DNA of 64,000 nt. Source: Sodiomyces alkalinus F11. Its lineage: Eukaryota; Ascomycota; Sordariomycetes; Glomerellales; Plectosphaerellaceae. Numbering within the stretch: the first letter of the stretch is position 1; the number at the start of each line of letters is the position of its first letter. The translations under genes were made by a program, and so were the position numbers. The notes below the pieces were generated by a model. The model did no database searches and had not been told where the DNA came from. It saw nothing but the letters and a program-made list of their open reading frames with translations. The stretch lies in the NCBI RefSeq assembly GCF_003711515.1, contig NW_021167080.1:5226346-5290345 (forward strand), given 5' to 3'. Below, piece after piece: positions 49,345 through 61,558 of the stretch.

Positions 49345-50682
49345 AATGGATCTGGGGGCAGGAGAGGGGAAGCATGGCAGTGGATGAGACGAAAGGGAGG
49401 GTACAAACAACTCAAAAAGGGAAGTGGCCCTCCTTCATGTCGAGAGCGGAAGCGGTCTTGGGATTTGGGCCAGTGCTGGGTGGGTGTGGTTGTGTCGCTT
49501 GGGAAGTGTGAGGGATAAGATGGTAGGAGGAATTAAAGGACCAACCAACCATCCAACCAACCAACCACGCCGACTTTGAAGGCTGGCGGATGGGAAGTGT
49601 ATTCCCCCTTTGGAGCACCGGATTGCCAGGGTAGGAAAACAAGAACTGGGTTCCTCTCCTCCTGCCGTGGCTCTGGATTGACAGGCTAGGAGTCTCCTCA
49701 CAATCACGAGATATCCATGTTCTTTCAGCCGCCACGAAACAAATCTTTCTTCCCTTTGTTTTCTTTTCTTTTCCACTTTTCTCGGCGGGACGTGCTGAAG
49801 GCACAGGAGAGGCGGTCAGAGGACGAAACGGATGTACATATAGAATGAACGTTAGGTGGCAAAGAGAGAGAGAGAGACAAACGTATCCGGACAAGGTGCC
49901 ATGCCTCTGGAATCGCACTTTCTAAGCTTGCGATGCTGTGAACACGACAAGGCGAAGAAAGGGATGGGAATGAGAATAACGTGCCCAGGGTGTCTTCTGT
50001 CATCTGTAGCTTTCCCCTATAACAAATTTGTTCACAGTATCGGCCGAGTTCTGTTGCTTCATGACCCAAAGCTTCAGCCTCGTTCATCAAATAATGAGTC
50101 CAAGGGGCCAAGTAAAAACCTCTCATCTTTCATCATTTCTTACCGCCTGCTTGCTTTTCAGATGTATACCTCCTCTCTCTTGTGCCCTCTCTCCCTCCGT
50201 CTCTTACTTCTTCATTTTCTTGCACTCATAGCAGGGGAGAAAATTTGACACATGTAATATCCCAAGGTGAGAAAAAAAAACCGCTCTGTATAAGTTCCGC
50301 TATCATGTCCCACGTGTCGTTGAACATGACCGACATCAAAAGAATGACCCAGAAAAAGAAAAAGAAGTAAAAAAGAACCCCCCCTAAAGAACAGAATAAG
50401 AGGCGGAAGAAAGAGAATGCCGTACACGAAGAGGATGATGCGTGCTGTAGTATAAACAGAAGATAGCCTCCCGATTTCCGACATGAAACATTACTTACCA
50501 CGGACAGTAGTTTTCATCCCATCCAGCAGTGGCCCGCGGAGATGCACGACAGACCGTGATAGACAAGACGTTGGCTGAAACGTTTTAAGGAAAAAACAAG
50601 AGAGCCACTCTGGTGAGATGATGGCTTCTCGGCTTCCGCATCTTCTCTTCTTACATTGGTAATGCCTTTTCTCCACATGACG
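49345..50682. other. Convergent intergenic region (complex I subunit / RSP5)
   Basis: This 1.3-kb region includes an AACC-rich tract at about 49540-49568, a GAGAGA run at about 49863-49878 and A-rich DNA at about 50343-50410. I see no supported ORF. Both genes probably have long 3' UTRs here. Confidence 0.55.
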
Positions 50683-53600
50683 TTACTCCTGACCGAATCC
50701 CATTGTTTCCTCCACCGCAATCGTGAGTTTCTGTTGCAAATGTTCGAGTGACTTGTAAGGAGGTAGGTCCAGACGATTGAAACTGAGGTAGTCCAAGTTA
50801 GCATCGTCGTCTGTCGCATGCATCTCGAGAGAAAAGGGGAAAAGGACGAAGGACAAGACATACCATGTGTGCGCCTTGGGCAGGTTGTTAACATCCCCTG
50901 TCTTCTCAATGGTGAATCTCCTGGGCCCGTCACTTCCTTGGAGATCCTTAAAGCCATTAACAGGGATTCGAGAGGTACCAGTAGCGAACTGGAGAAGGCG
51001 GGACTTCTGTTCCCCGTCCCATGAGCGGATCGTCTGCCAGAAGAACTGGATCACCTCATCCGACTCGGTATAGCCGCGATAATCCGTGTGCTTCTTCCAG
51101 TCGTCCACGTCGATCTCCGCGATACCACCAATGAGCAACTCCAGCTCCCTCTCGTCGAACACGTTGATGAGGTCTTGCGGGATGAGTTCGTTGAAGCCTT
51201 CCTTGAAGGCCTTGAACTGCTCCTCCACCCGCTTCTCAATCCTCCACTTGACCATCAGGTCGACATACTCCTTCTTGTTTTCGTTGGTCACTTCGATGTC
51301 GCGGCCGCCGGGCTTGAGATCCTCGACATGGATGACACCAAAGCGCTCGTCTTCCGTGGAGAACGTCTGCTCGAGAATGCCCCCGGAGATGTCATTGTCC
51401 AGCATCCACTGCAGTGACCGGTGGAAATCCGCATCGACGCCCTCCATGTCCGGCAGGGCCACCGGCTTCGCTAGCATCATCTTGTAGAGCGCGCCGATGA
51501 AGAAGGCGTCCAGGAAGCGTCGGTGGAATATGGCCAGGCCGACCACCCGTCCAATAAACTTGAAATAGTTGAGGTGCTCGGGATTGATGCCGGAGTGGGG
51601 GTTGATCTGGAGGGTGTAGTTGTCATGTGCGGAATATTCGAAGAGGCAGTAGAACGGGTTGAACATCTCGTGGGAGAGAAGGAAGAAGAATTCCCGGGAC
51701 AGACCGCCGTAGTCAAGACCGTCCTCGCCGTCGAACTTGATCATCAAGCGCTTTTTCAGGTCGTTGGCCGATTGGCGTGAGATCTCGGCGAAGGAGTCCT
51801 CGAAGATGTGTGACCGCCGGACCTTGATGTGGCATTGGCCCGAGAGGATGCGCATGGCAGGCTGGGACCGGAAGTAGATCAGCTTTCTCCTAAAGTCTCT
51901 CTTGTACTGCGGCACGTTCTGGTCGAGCGACGACGGCAGCCTGGGGTCGTCCCATGTCGTGGTCTTGGTGTTGTGATCGACGAAGTAGACGCGCGCCGTG
52001 TTAGTGAGCCGCATCTCCCATCCGCTGGGGAGGGGGCCCAGCTGCGTCACGGATTGCTGAACGGTACCGCTCTGATTGTTCTGACCACCGTACATCCTGA
52101 TGTACTGCTGGCGACGAGGGTCCACCCAGGTAGTTGTCCGGGTGTTGTGGTCCACGAAGTAAGGACGGCCCTCGGGCGTCCACCTCTGCTCCCATCCTGG
52201 CGGCAACTCGCCGGTTCCCGGGGTCGTAGCGCCGGTGTGCATCATGGTCGAGTTGTTCGCACTCTGCGCTGCGGCTTGCTGGGCTTGGAACGTCGGAGAA
52301 TTCGCGCCGGTGCGATCCTCTGGCAGAGTACGGTTCTGGTGCCGTTGGCGTTCGACCTGGGTGGCTGCTTCGCGATCGCTTCTCTGCTCCGCCGCCCCCG
52401 ATGCCGACGGCCTATTCCAGCTTGTCGTCCTGGTATTGTGGTCGACGTAGTACGTCCGGCCGAGACCGTCCTCGCGGCGTTCCCACCCAGCGGGTAATCG
52501 GCCCTGGGCGTCCTCGAAGGGGCTCAGCTGCTGGTTCTGTGGTCGCGCCGTGCCAGCAGCGTTGCTGGCCGGGGTAGTGCTCGTACCGGTAGGCATGGCG
52601 GCTGCGGGCCGGTGCGGGATATTGACGGCCGAGCCGGGAGCGAGAGTTCCGTTCGGTTGGGTGCTCAAGGCGGAGGCCGGTCTGTTGTTGTCTATCGAGG
52701 CGGAAAGAACGGAGGCGTTGGAAGAGGCGGCGGGGAGATTCGGCCGAGCGGAGGACTGGTTCCGAGCCGGGCTAGATAGGTTGGTGGAGAGGTTGATGAT
52801 GAGCTTTCCATGGACGACAAGATTATCGGTTGATTTCTTCAGGTCTCGAGTAATCATCTGATCTGCGGGGGGGGGGGGACTGTTAGAGAGAAGAGAAGGA
52901 AAACGGGCAACCCGGGAATTGACCTCGTACAACGAAATGGGTCGTCGGGAAAGGGGCGCAGAGGCGGAGATAGGGTCAGATAGAGCTTACCGTCTGCATC
53001 AGGAGAAAGTTCAATCACGTCGCCGACGCGAACATTGATGACACCTAAAAAACCCTGATCCTTCTTTTTGAACTTTTTCTGGTCAAATACTTGTACCGCC
53101 AATATGGTATCCTCGTTCACGCATCTGAATGATGGTCAGCCTGTTACTCGTCGTTGTGTAGTCATTTCCCAAGCGTAGAGAGGTGAGTACGCACAAATCG
53201 TAGCTCTCATTCCAGTATGGATTAAGGGTCCGCTTCTGGGCGGTGGTTGTTTTGGTCTGATCGCCGTTGGCGGTTATGACTGCGAAAGGATCGGGAAACC
53301 CTGGGTAGCTACGATCAGCCGAATGGAACGGAAGAGGGGGGTTCGAGGACAAGAGGCGACACGTACGGAAAACATCTCTTTTATACAGGCCATCTGCTGC
53401 GATGACTGGAACGAATCGTTAGTTGAAGATGTTTCGACCATATTGATCGACTCATCTGATCCCCTGTCATTCGACGAAGAATACAACAAGATGGGACGGG
53501 AGGGGCGGTCGACATATGGCGACGGGCCGACGGGAATATGTCATAGGAGGAATACGCACTCGTTACTCGAAGGTTGGGGGTTCTAGCAAACAAAGACCAG

Positions 53601-53717
53601 GGGGTCGTGTCAGCCATTAATTATCAAAAGAATCTCGAGATCTAGGGACGAAGGAAGTTCGCCAGACGACAAAACGTACCCTGAGGCCCCGCCGCTGGTG
53701 TTGCGAGAGCCGCTCAT
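50683..53717 (-). CDS. hulA: HECT-type E3 ubiquitin ligase RSP5/HulA (NEDD4 family)
   Basis: This essential ubiquitin ligase for membrane-protein endocytosis and sorting is recruited through PY motifs. Seven exons, 53680-53717, 53560-53582, 53367-53405, 53195-53300, 52991-53124, 50864-52862 and 50683-50782, give 812 aa, matching yeast Rsp5 (809). Splicing rebuilds the N-terminus [20 protein letters not shown] and the C2 domain (15-115; [27 protein letters not shown]). Three WW domains lie near 228-262, 329-360 and 386-420, each with the TT(S/T)W end. The HECT domain spans about 470-812. The catalytic Cys780 ([13 protein letters not shown]) is encoded by a codon split by the last intron, and the protein ends [10 protein letters not shown]. 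That 81-bp intron is a multiple of three with no stop. Early exons are very small, as in other filamentous fungi. Confidence 0.95.
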
Positions 53718-56289
53718 GATCGCAAATCCAAGGCACGAAGGTCACCGGTCGAGCGGCAACGAGCTCCGTAAAGGCGGAGGCACTTTGCGAATCGAATGGA
53801 AAAATGAGGGTGGGCTCCGACGAAGAGAAGCGGGGAGGGAAAGAATCAAGTATGGAATAGAAACAGAAAGATGTGCGACAGGTATGTACGAAAGATGGTA
53901 TATGGGTAAGGTAGGGAGGGGAAGGGGGGGGGGGGGGCGATATGTATGTAGGTCGGGAGGTAGGCGTGAATACCTAGATAAGATGATGCTGTTGATCGTT
54001 ACGCGGGACCCCTTCCGTCGCACGGGGCGAGTCGATTCTGGTCGAATATCGATGGAATGGCTCGCGGTGCAGATATTGACGAGAGTACAGAGTAAGAAGA
54101 GAGAGATGGCAAATGGCAGAGTTGAGGCTGTGTCGTTTTCTAGGTAGGTTTTGGTGTCTTGGGTTTGGGATTCAAGGATTCTGGGTCCCTGGAGTCTCTG
54201 GTTGGTTTGTCAGGACGCCCCGGTCGCCCCCCGAAGTGGACGGAGTACAAGGCGAGAAATGGATAGTACGTATATGTACAAGCTCAGATGTAACTGCTTC
54301 CTCTCAATGATGGAATGGTTTCTGACAAGATGGAGGAGGGGGACAGCCCCGCATAAAATGATACTCCTGGTTGAAGTACGGATACTTCGAAATTAAAATG
54401 GCTATGTATTAGGCCCCTCGTCCCTGCCGTTGTCAACTTTACGAAGATTGGCCTGTACTTTCGTACTTAACCAACACAGCCAAGCGGTACGAAAATGAAT
54501 GAATGACTCTACTTTCGTACTTCGTACATGCTTCACCAGTCACCACACCGACGGAGGAATTACTTCCTACAGGAATTGCCGAGTTATCCTGCCCTAGTAC
54601 TCCGTACCTCATCCTACCTCACCTTAGGTACCTTAGCTAAGTTAGCTTACCTTAGGCCTTAAACCGCTTTTTCGCAAAGGGGCTGGAAATCTACAACACG
54701 TCCTACACCAATAAAGATGCCGCGGACGTATCCGTACTTCCGTACGGTGGTATGACCCTGATGTAATCGGATGCATGCAATGAGATGGATGCGATGCACG
54801 CGATGTCTTTTTTTAGAGGCACCTGTCAAGGCTCGACGGAGAACCAATAGCCAGACCCGAAGAAGCGCGCTCGACGGATACTGGTCGAATATCAAACGTT
54901 TTAAGCGTCGTGTCTAATGTATCGTGTACGCGGTACAGTAAAAAAGGGTGTCTAGGTAATTAGGGGCTGCGCAGGTGGCAACTTAACGGATAGGTGGGAA
55001 TGAGTGAAGCTGAGGTGACGTGACGTTCCGCCCCCGCGCCACCATAACTACCTACGTATACGTGTAGTGTAATTTATTAGTAGCCGTCAGGCGCACCTCC
55101 ACTGCTTTCGGATCCATTACTATGTGCCTACGTAATCCGGAATACGTAGCTTGACACAAAGGAAACGTCGCTGGTCGTCAATTAGCAAGCATCGCAAAGC
55201 ACCTATGAAGCCTCACGAAGCACATGGCACTGCCAAATGTCTCGTGGGTGTGTGTGTCTGTCTGGGAGGGAAGTACGGATACCTACAAAGTACGTCCATA
55301 ATAATAAGGTAATTATTCCCGTCTCCCAACATGGGTAATTATCCCGTGGTTCATCGGCGCTTCGTCTCTGGCATTATGCAGTTCCTACCTAGGTACTGAA
55401 GGAGACTCGTCCCCGCCGATCTACACGTACAGGTATATCGCTCGAGTCCACTTATGGACGTCTTTCTCATCTCTTTTCCCCTCGTGTCATTTCATTTCGT
55501 CTTTGCGCCTGGCAATTCTACAGGGAAGGGAAGGGGGATAATACAACCAACCGCACATGACATGTCCCAACTGGCCCAATTCCCATTTTAACCGCCATCC
55601 CCGCCCCTGCAGAGCGGGAGAAAGTTGTCGTGGACTGTCGGCCCCTACATGTGCAATATCACCCTACCTAGGTACGCACACATCCTCTCTCTTGTCCTCG
55701 CAAGGACCTGACTGCATCGAATATGTTTACTTTTCGTTTGTGCTTCCATCTAAGAGTCCTTTAACCCCATGTTCCCATGAACAGTGCATTGGAAAACAAG
55801 TAACGAAATAATGAAAGAAAAGCGGCTGAAATGGACAAGGAACCATCCTTGACCAAGGTCCATACGTAGCTCCCAGGGGTTGTCTTCTTTTTGTTTTCCC
55901 TTTATTCCTGACATGGCCGAGGAAGGCCCTCCTCCCTCAAATCCTGAATATGCAAGGGGGGGGGGACTGAAGTGATCAAGGACGACCGAAATCCCCCAAC
56001 GCCATGCCAAACGGGGCGCTTGTTCAACCGACCGCACGCCAGAGACCCGATTCCGCCGTATTATGTATGTTCCATTTCGTCCTTTCCATTTTTTTGTCTC
56101 CTTTCTTCTCTTCTGCCCGACAAGGGAGTGTTTCGAAATCGGGGGCCAACATCTCTGCTCTAGAGTCCTCCCACTCGTATCAGTCAAGGACAATGCTCCG
56201 GACGACCGCGCGCGAACAGTAACGGGAAGGACCGTCGAGGTCGCGTCGACGACAACGTCAAGGACGGTCGTCGCCGGCATGCAGTCGAA
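53718..56289. other. 2.6-kb intergenic region upstream of RSP5
   Basis: This includes a poly-G run (53927-53938), several TACTTCGTAC/ACTCCGTACC-type motifs at about 54370-54610, an AGGTACCTTAGCTAAG palindromic patch at 54626-54650, and the 3' UTR of the PABPN1-type gene at the right end with another G run (55957-55966). I see no supported ORF. Confidence 0.55.
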
Positions 56290-57084
56290 CTAGTAGGGAG
56301 TGAAGCCTCGACCCCCACGACCCCGGAAGCCGCCCCGATACCCTCCGAACTGACCGCGTGGGCTGAAACCCCGGCCGAATCCACGGCCTCGCCCACCCCG
56401 GCCCCGCCCACGAGACATCCCGGGTATGTTCGTTCGTTTCGGTACCACCTTGATGTGGCGACCCTTGAAAACGCTCTCGTTGAGCACAAGCGCTTGCGCC
56501 ACTAGGCTCGGCTCGGTAAACTCGACATATGCGTATCTGTGATGATCATAATCAGTGTCCCGTTTCTCTCCCGGAAGCTCTCCCGGAAGCTCTCCCCTCC
56601 TCCAACCGGCCCTCTCTTCCCTTCTGGCCCCCCCCCGGCCCCCTAAAACGCGACTTACCCCTTCGGCTGTCCGGTAAACTTGTCCAATAGGATCGTGACG
56701 CGGTTGATGGATCCGCAGCTCTGGAAGTGCGCTTGAATCTCCTCCGGCGAGGCCGAGTAGTCGACGTTGCCGACGAAGATGCTGCGGCTATCCACATCTT
56801 CCCTGTTCTCCGCCATCTCGGCGTTCCGGTCCTCCAGAGTCGCCTGCATCTCGCGCAGCTTGGCAGCCTCCTCTTCCATCTCGGCGACGCGGCGCTTCAT
56901 AGCCGAGATCTCTTCCTACACGCCCTGACGGTCAGTTGCGATTGGCCTCCTCTTGCTATGTGCTTGCGCCGAGGCGCCTGCAAGGATGTTATTTTTTTCC
57001 CACCTCGTCGTGGCCTTCGTCCTCGGCGTTGTTACTGGCGGCCGCCGCATCTGTGGTTTCCGCCGCGGAGCTAGCCACGGTGTC

Positions 57085-57118
<34 letters not shown>

Positions 57119-57156
57119 TCGACGGGCTTCTTCTCCTCCGTGCTGACGTCTGCCAT
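56290..57156 (-). CDS. Nuclear poly(A)-binding protein, PABPN1/Pab2 type (RRM, RGG)
   Basis: Three exons, 57004-57156, 56659-56915 and 56290-56536 (introns 88 and 122 bp), give 218 aa. The build is that of PABPN1/S. pombe Pab2: an acidic N-terminus, a coiled coil, one RRM and an arginine-methylation tail. Residues 15-23 are a run of nine Gln. The coiled coil at 52-90 includes [20 protein letters not shown]. The RRM at ~96-172 has RNP2 IFVGNV and RNP1 GYAYVEF, the latter rebuilt across the second intron. [11 protein letters not shown] follows, matching the Pab2 linker. The tail from ~182 is [19 protein letters not shown] and ends GFTPY. The family acts in nuclear polyadenylation control, RNA decay and export. 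No neighbour is functionally linked. Confidence 0.92.
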
Positions 57157-58845
57157 GATTACCGGTGACTTTCGGCTGAGTTGGTTCTCGCGCGTGTTCC
57201 TCGGGGATGTTCCTGTAAAAATAGAGGGGAAGAAAGAGGAATTAGTCGCGCACGTTCGGTTATTATGTGTACTCGGGTGACTGTGCGTCAGGGTGCCAGG
57301 AGCCGGGATGACAGTGAGTGGCATGTGGCTTAGAAAACAAGATAATTATCGATTGCGCACTAAAGTCGATGTTTTCCGGGCAATGACAAAAATAGACAAA
57401 CAGAAAAAACTTACTGTCAAATGACAATGGCGCAGATAAAGGGACTGTGAGGGATGTGAGCTGCTAGGGTGATGGTTGGGAAATAGGTATGGATCGATTC
57501 GCGAAGGAAATGCTGCCAACGGGCTCCAAGAGCGCGGCGGACGTGGTATGGATATGTGGGGCAAAACCAGTGGAGCTTTATATCTTTCAGGTGCCCTTAG
57601 CAACCTTATCGAGGTGTGACAACCCATATTATATTAGACTTATAGAGTACGTTATTCCTATATATCTATACTTATTTCCCTTTATTTTTTAATTATACTT
57701 AGAGATCCTTATAAAGTGCTACGAACTTTACTTAGATAAATATATATATATAGTTTTCTATACCTTATTTATATTCTAATAGTTATAAGCCCGGCGCTTT
57801 AGTAAAATAACTCTATTCTAATCGATCTAATAGCTCTAAGGCAGACATCCTATTTTAAAGCCTTAAGTGGCTAGAACTATTCTGCTAGTAATATCTGCCT
57901 ACTTTTACTTTATGTATTACTTAATTGTTTTCCATTATTATTATCTATCTTACTCCGCTATGCTATCTAATCTATAGGAGCCTGGCTAGGCTATACGGTC
58001 CTTCCCAGGTGGCTATAGAGGGGAAACCCCGGGGGGAAACCTCTATACTCTTCCTTAGATAGAGTGGCGCCACTGCGGGGCCGACGTGGCCCCGATTCGC
58101 CTCTGCTACGTATCATATTCACACGTATTTTCCCTAGTTTTCCCTAATAGTTTGATATCCCCGTAAAGTACTACGAACTTCACTTAGATAAATACATACA
58201 TAATTTTCCGTACTTTACGGCGGATGATCAAAGTACTCTCGTGGGTATCAAGACAACCGTCAAATGCTGGCTGATGACAAGACGGGGAGATCATGGAATG
58301 GCCCCTGGGACGACGCCCTATTCATGCTCAACAGGACTCCCGGGCACCCTAAGATCAAGGTAACGCCAGAGACAACATCAGTCGCATCGTCAGCGAGATA
58401 TATACGGCAAACTCATTCCGTTCTGGCTCTCCACGAGTTCGAACGTACGACAGGCGGCGAAGACGCCTGCCGACCGAACTATCACGGCCTCTCACAATTT
58501 CCTCAAGCCGCATACTTGTCGAGGAAAACAAGAGACAGGTATGAGGTTAGACAAAGGGGGTAGTTAGGTCGTCGAGTTATCATGGTAGTCGACTATGAAC
58601 GCAGTATACAGGCAGTATTCAATTCCGTGCCATAGTTTCGAGACAAGGTCCGTCTTCTTGGTGAACAGGCCGACACTCTTCCTATTTTACTCCAGAGCAT
58701 TCTTCTCTCAGATATAGAACACCTAAACCATAAGATCAGGCCAACAGATCAATTCAGCCCACCATGACACGAAGCCAGAGACTCAGTACCTTAACGTCAA
58801 GGGTATATACCGTATGTAGAAAGCAAACGCACATGAAGGAAGTAA
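57157..58845. other. 1.7-kb intergenic region with a degraded retroelement
   Basis: This holds the promoter of the PABPN1-type gene on the left, the RIP-affected Ty1/copia remnant at 57585-58217, and the 3' UTR of the kinesin on the right. An ORF at 58264-58563 (99 aa) shows no recognisable family. Confidence 0.65.
57585..58217 (+). mobile_element. Degraded Ty1/copia-type LTR retroelement remnant
   Basis: A 197-bp 5' LTR copy (57585-57781) aligns with the solo LTR at 32204-32396. Its right end TCTAATA differs from TCTGACA by one G-to-A and one C-to-T change, as RIP produces. Directly after it comes GTTATAAGCCC, one G-to-A step from GTTATGAGCCC, the complement of the initiator tRNA-Met anticodon arm used as a half-tRNA primer by copia elements. 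About 320 bp of internal remnant follows. A third, truncated LTR piece (about 58108-58217) in the same orientation then lacks both ends. No gag-pol coding sequence survives. The interior includes a GC-rich island with inverted repeats (about 58007-58090). Confidence 0.75.
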
Positions 58846-61558
58846 TCATGACAAGTCATCCCCCGCATCATCCCAACGTTTCGTGACAAGCTTTCGCATC
58901 TTCTTGGGGCTCCCCGTAGCAGTAGCAGTGGTGATGGTGGTGGTGTTGGCGGCGGCGGAGTTGGCATTCACCGGACTCGAAGCCGTGCTGCCGTTGCTAA
59001 CGCGGAGCTGCTCCATCTTCTGTCCCAGACTACCCAGCGCCGCGCCTCCGCCACCATAACCGCCGTATACATCAGTGTTGCTCCGGCCTCCCGAGTAATC
59101 ATCCCGTTCGTGAAGCGGCATCCGCCGGGTCGGGCTCCGCGCGCCAAGCTCGCGCTTCAGCACCGCCAGTTCTCGACGCAGCCTCTCGTTCTCCTCCTCC
59201 AGGTTCTCGACCAGGAGGTTCTCCTTATCGTAGTCGTCATCATCGGCCGAGCCGTCTCCCTCGTCCGTGGAAGCAGCGCCGCCCAGGCCTCGCTCGAACA
59301 ACTCCATCTTGCGGTCCCAGTGCTCCTCGCTGTGCTCCTGCTGCACCGCCATGCTGGCCTTCCACCGCGCCACCTCCAGGTCGAATCGCGCTTCGTACTC
59401 GGCCGCGCAGTCCTCCCGGATGATCTGCTCCAGCTCCAGCATGCGGTCTTCCATGCTGAGGAGGTGCGCTTCGGCCGTGACCCTGGCGTCGCGTTCCCGG
59501 TCCAGCTCGGCGTGCAGGGTGTTGATGTCGTCTTGCATCCGTGCAATCTCGAGAGCCGCGTGCTCCATGATGACTCTATCACCATCGCCGTGGCTGCTCG
59601 CGGAGATGTCACGATGAGACCCCGCGTGTTGGGGGGCATAGGGTCTTGTATGTGAGCTTGGATGGTGTGAGACGTGGCTCGAGGGTGGGCCGGAATGAGG
59701 TGTGTCGGCGAGTAGGGTTGAGGTGATGCTGGGGATGCGTGGTATTGTGACTTCTCGCGCCAGGGCGCTATATCGAAGGATTTGCGATGTGGCATTGACG
59801 TCGCCATGGGGATCTGCCGTGACAATCATGACGCCTCGTTGGGCGTTTCGTCTAGGGACTACGCTCGCCGTGTACGATGACGAGGTGGTAGAGAAAGAGT
59901 TGCTGAAAAGGAGTTCCGTCATTTTGCATTGGCGGAAAGGCATGACGCTGGGCTGCGGCGAGAGTTGGTGACCATTCCAAGTATACGTAGCACGATGCAG
60001 GAAAACAGAAGGGGGGAGGAGTGGGGGGATGAGGCGTACCTTGCTCGAGTTACCGGAGCCGCTCTGCGCCTGAAGGCACTGCCCTAGATACATGAGACTC
60101 TCGTTAATCTTGCCAGCTTCGGCCAATGTACTGCCTTGGGTCTTCGCGTCGCGAGCCCGTTCGCTTCCTGCCAGGTCGACAATAGTGAAAGTACTGGTGG
60201 TCCAGGAACTGGACCGCCGGTTGCGCGTCCGCTTCTTGACCTCTATGCAGAAAAAACCGTGGCTCCGCGATGACACACTGTTACTTCCAGTCCCCGCTAC
60301 CTGCCGCTCGTGCAGACCCGCCTCAAGGACCATGATGGCCTCTCGCAAGGTCTGGCACACGATCTTCCGCAGTCCGGCCACCACCTTCCTGTCAGTACAC
60401 TGTTCGGTAGATTTGAAAAGTAGGGGGCGCCGCCGGTATTCTTTCGTCGCGTTCGATCGGATGGGGGGCGAGAGTAGATCGTAAATCTTGTCGTTGTAGA
60501 CTTCGTACATGGACAGGACGACGGCGTATTCGGCAGAGGGGTCGGAGGATACGTTGACGCCCCTGACATCGGGTAGTTGGGGAACTGAGGACGCGCGTTG
60601 CAGAGCGCGTCTCGGGGTCGCGGGAGGATGGTGAAGGTCGGCCTTGGCTGGAGTTTTAGCTGGGGTCTTCTTCTTCTTATATGCCTTGGTCATAGTCATG
60701 AAGTGTTTTCCTGGGTCAACCGCCCGCTTAGGCGGTGTTTTGGGCAGAAGGGCAGCAGAGGGTAACGGCCGGCACCGCTGAAGGAGTGTGGGCGTGGGCG
60801 GAACTACGCGCACGCTTTTGGGGCCTGGCCCAGATGGGTAATACCTAGGTGCAGGAGGGGTAGCGGGGACTTCTCTAGGGGTTCCTACAAGCATGGGGGT
60901 GGCCGCTCGGGAGCCTGCTCGGGATGGGCCGGCAAAATCGGAGTAGATAGTCTCGAGGAAAGTCGGCGCAGACATGAGGGAGCCGTCGGAGACGTCGGAG
61001 GTTCGAAGGGAGGAGTCGAGCTCGAATTGGGCACGCATATCCAGCATGTTGTAGCCGATGGAACGGAAGAGGACGTCGAGAGTCATCTGTGTCATGCCGC
61101 GCTGGGTCCGCGATCCTAGGATGGTATGCGTCTGCGTATGCCTGATTAGCCATGACCGGCGCGATGCCCATTATCTTGTTCTCCCCGTCAAGGCCGTGGG
61201 AAACGCGTGATTAATCACGTACCTTGCCAGATCCCGTGACTCCCAGAGTCGCCAGCAAGGCATCACTACCCTCGCCCCCATGAGGCGCCAAGACTCCCTC
61301 AATCAAGGGCGCGACGCCGGTGCATTGGAATACGTCAAGCTGGGAGGCATCTTCCTCAAACACCTGGGTGAAGGCGAACTTCTCTGTGGAACGCTTCCGG
61401 TCGTTGGGCGGATTCAGGATAATATGTGTCGGAGGCCGACCCTCCTCGGATTCCACAGTCAAAAAGCTTTCAGAATTCGCAGACCCAGCCGGCGGTGGGC
61501 GAAGGCGAAGGTAGACCTGGAACAGGTTGGCCGACTTGGAAGTGGTCGTCGAGGCCAT
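58846..61558 (-). CDS. Kinesin-6-like mitotic motor protein
   Basis: This is a microtubule motor. Exons are 61223-61558, 60040-61131 and 58846-59952 (introns 91 and 87 bp), giving 844 aa. The motor starts near residue 12 (LFQVYLRLRPP). The P-loop GVTGSGK-THTILG (106-118) is rebuilt across intron 1. Other motor motifs are VVLSMYEVYNDKIYDLL near 315, switch I NSVSSRSH near 398, switch II DLAGSERA near 435, and PFRQCKMTELLFSNSF after intron 2. A ~160-residue insertion (about 150-310) is basic and rich in TP/SP sites, for example TPPKRA and TPAKTPAK. A long insertion at this place marks the kinesin-6 group (MKLP/KIF20, S. pombe Klp9), which works on the anaphase spindle midzone. A coiled coil spans about 600-745. 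A KEN sequence (YDKENLL, near 719) could be an APC/C degron. Subfamily assignment is inferred. Confidence 0.87.

Noticed and set aside
58264..58563. 99-aa ORF next to the retroelement remnant, possibly a piece of transposon protein
   Set aside because: I could not match it to gag, integrase or reverse transcriptase motifs; too short and isolated to call.
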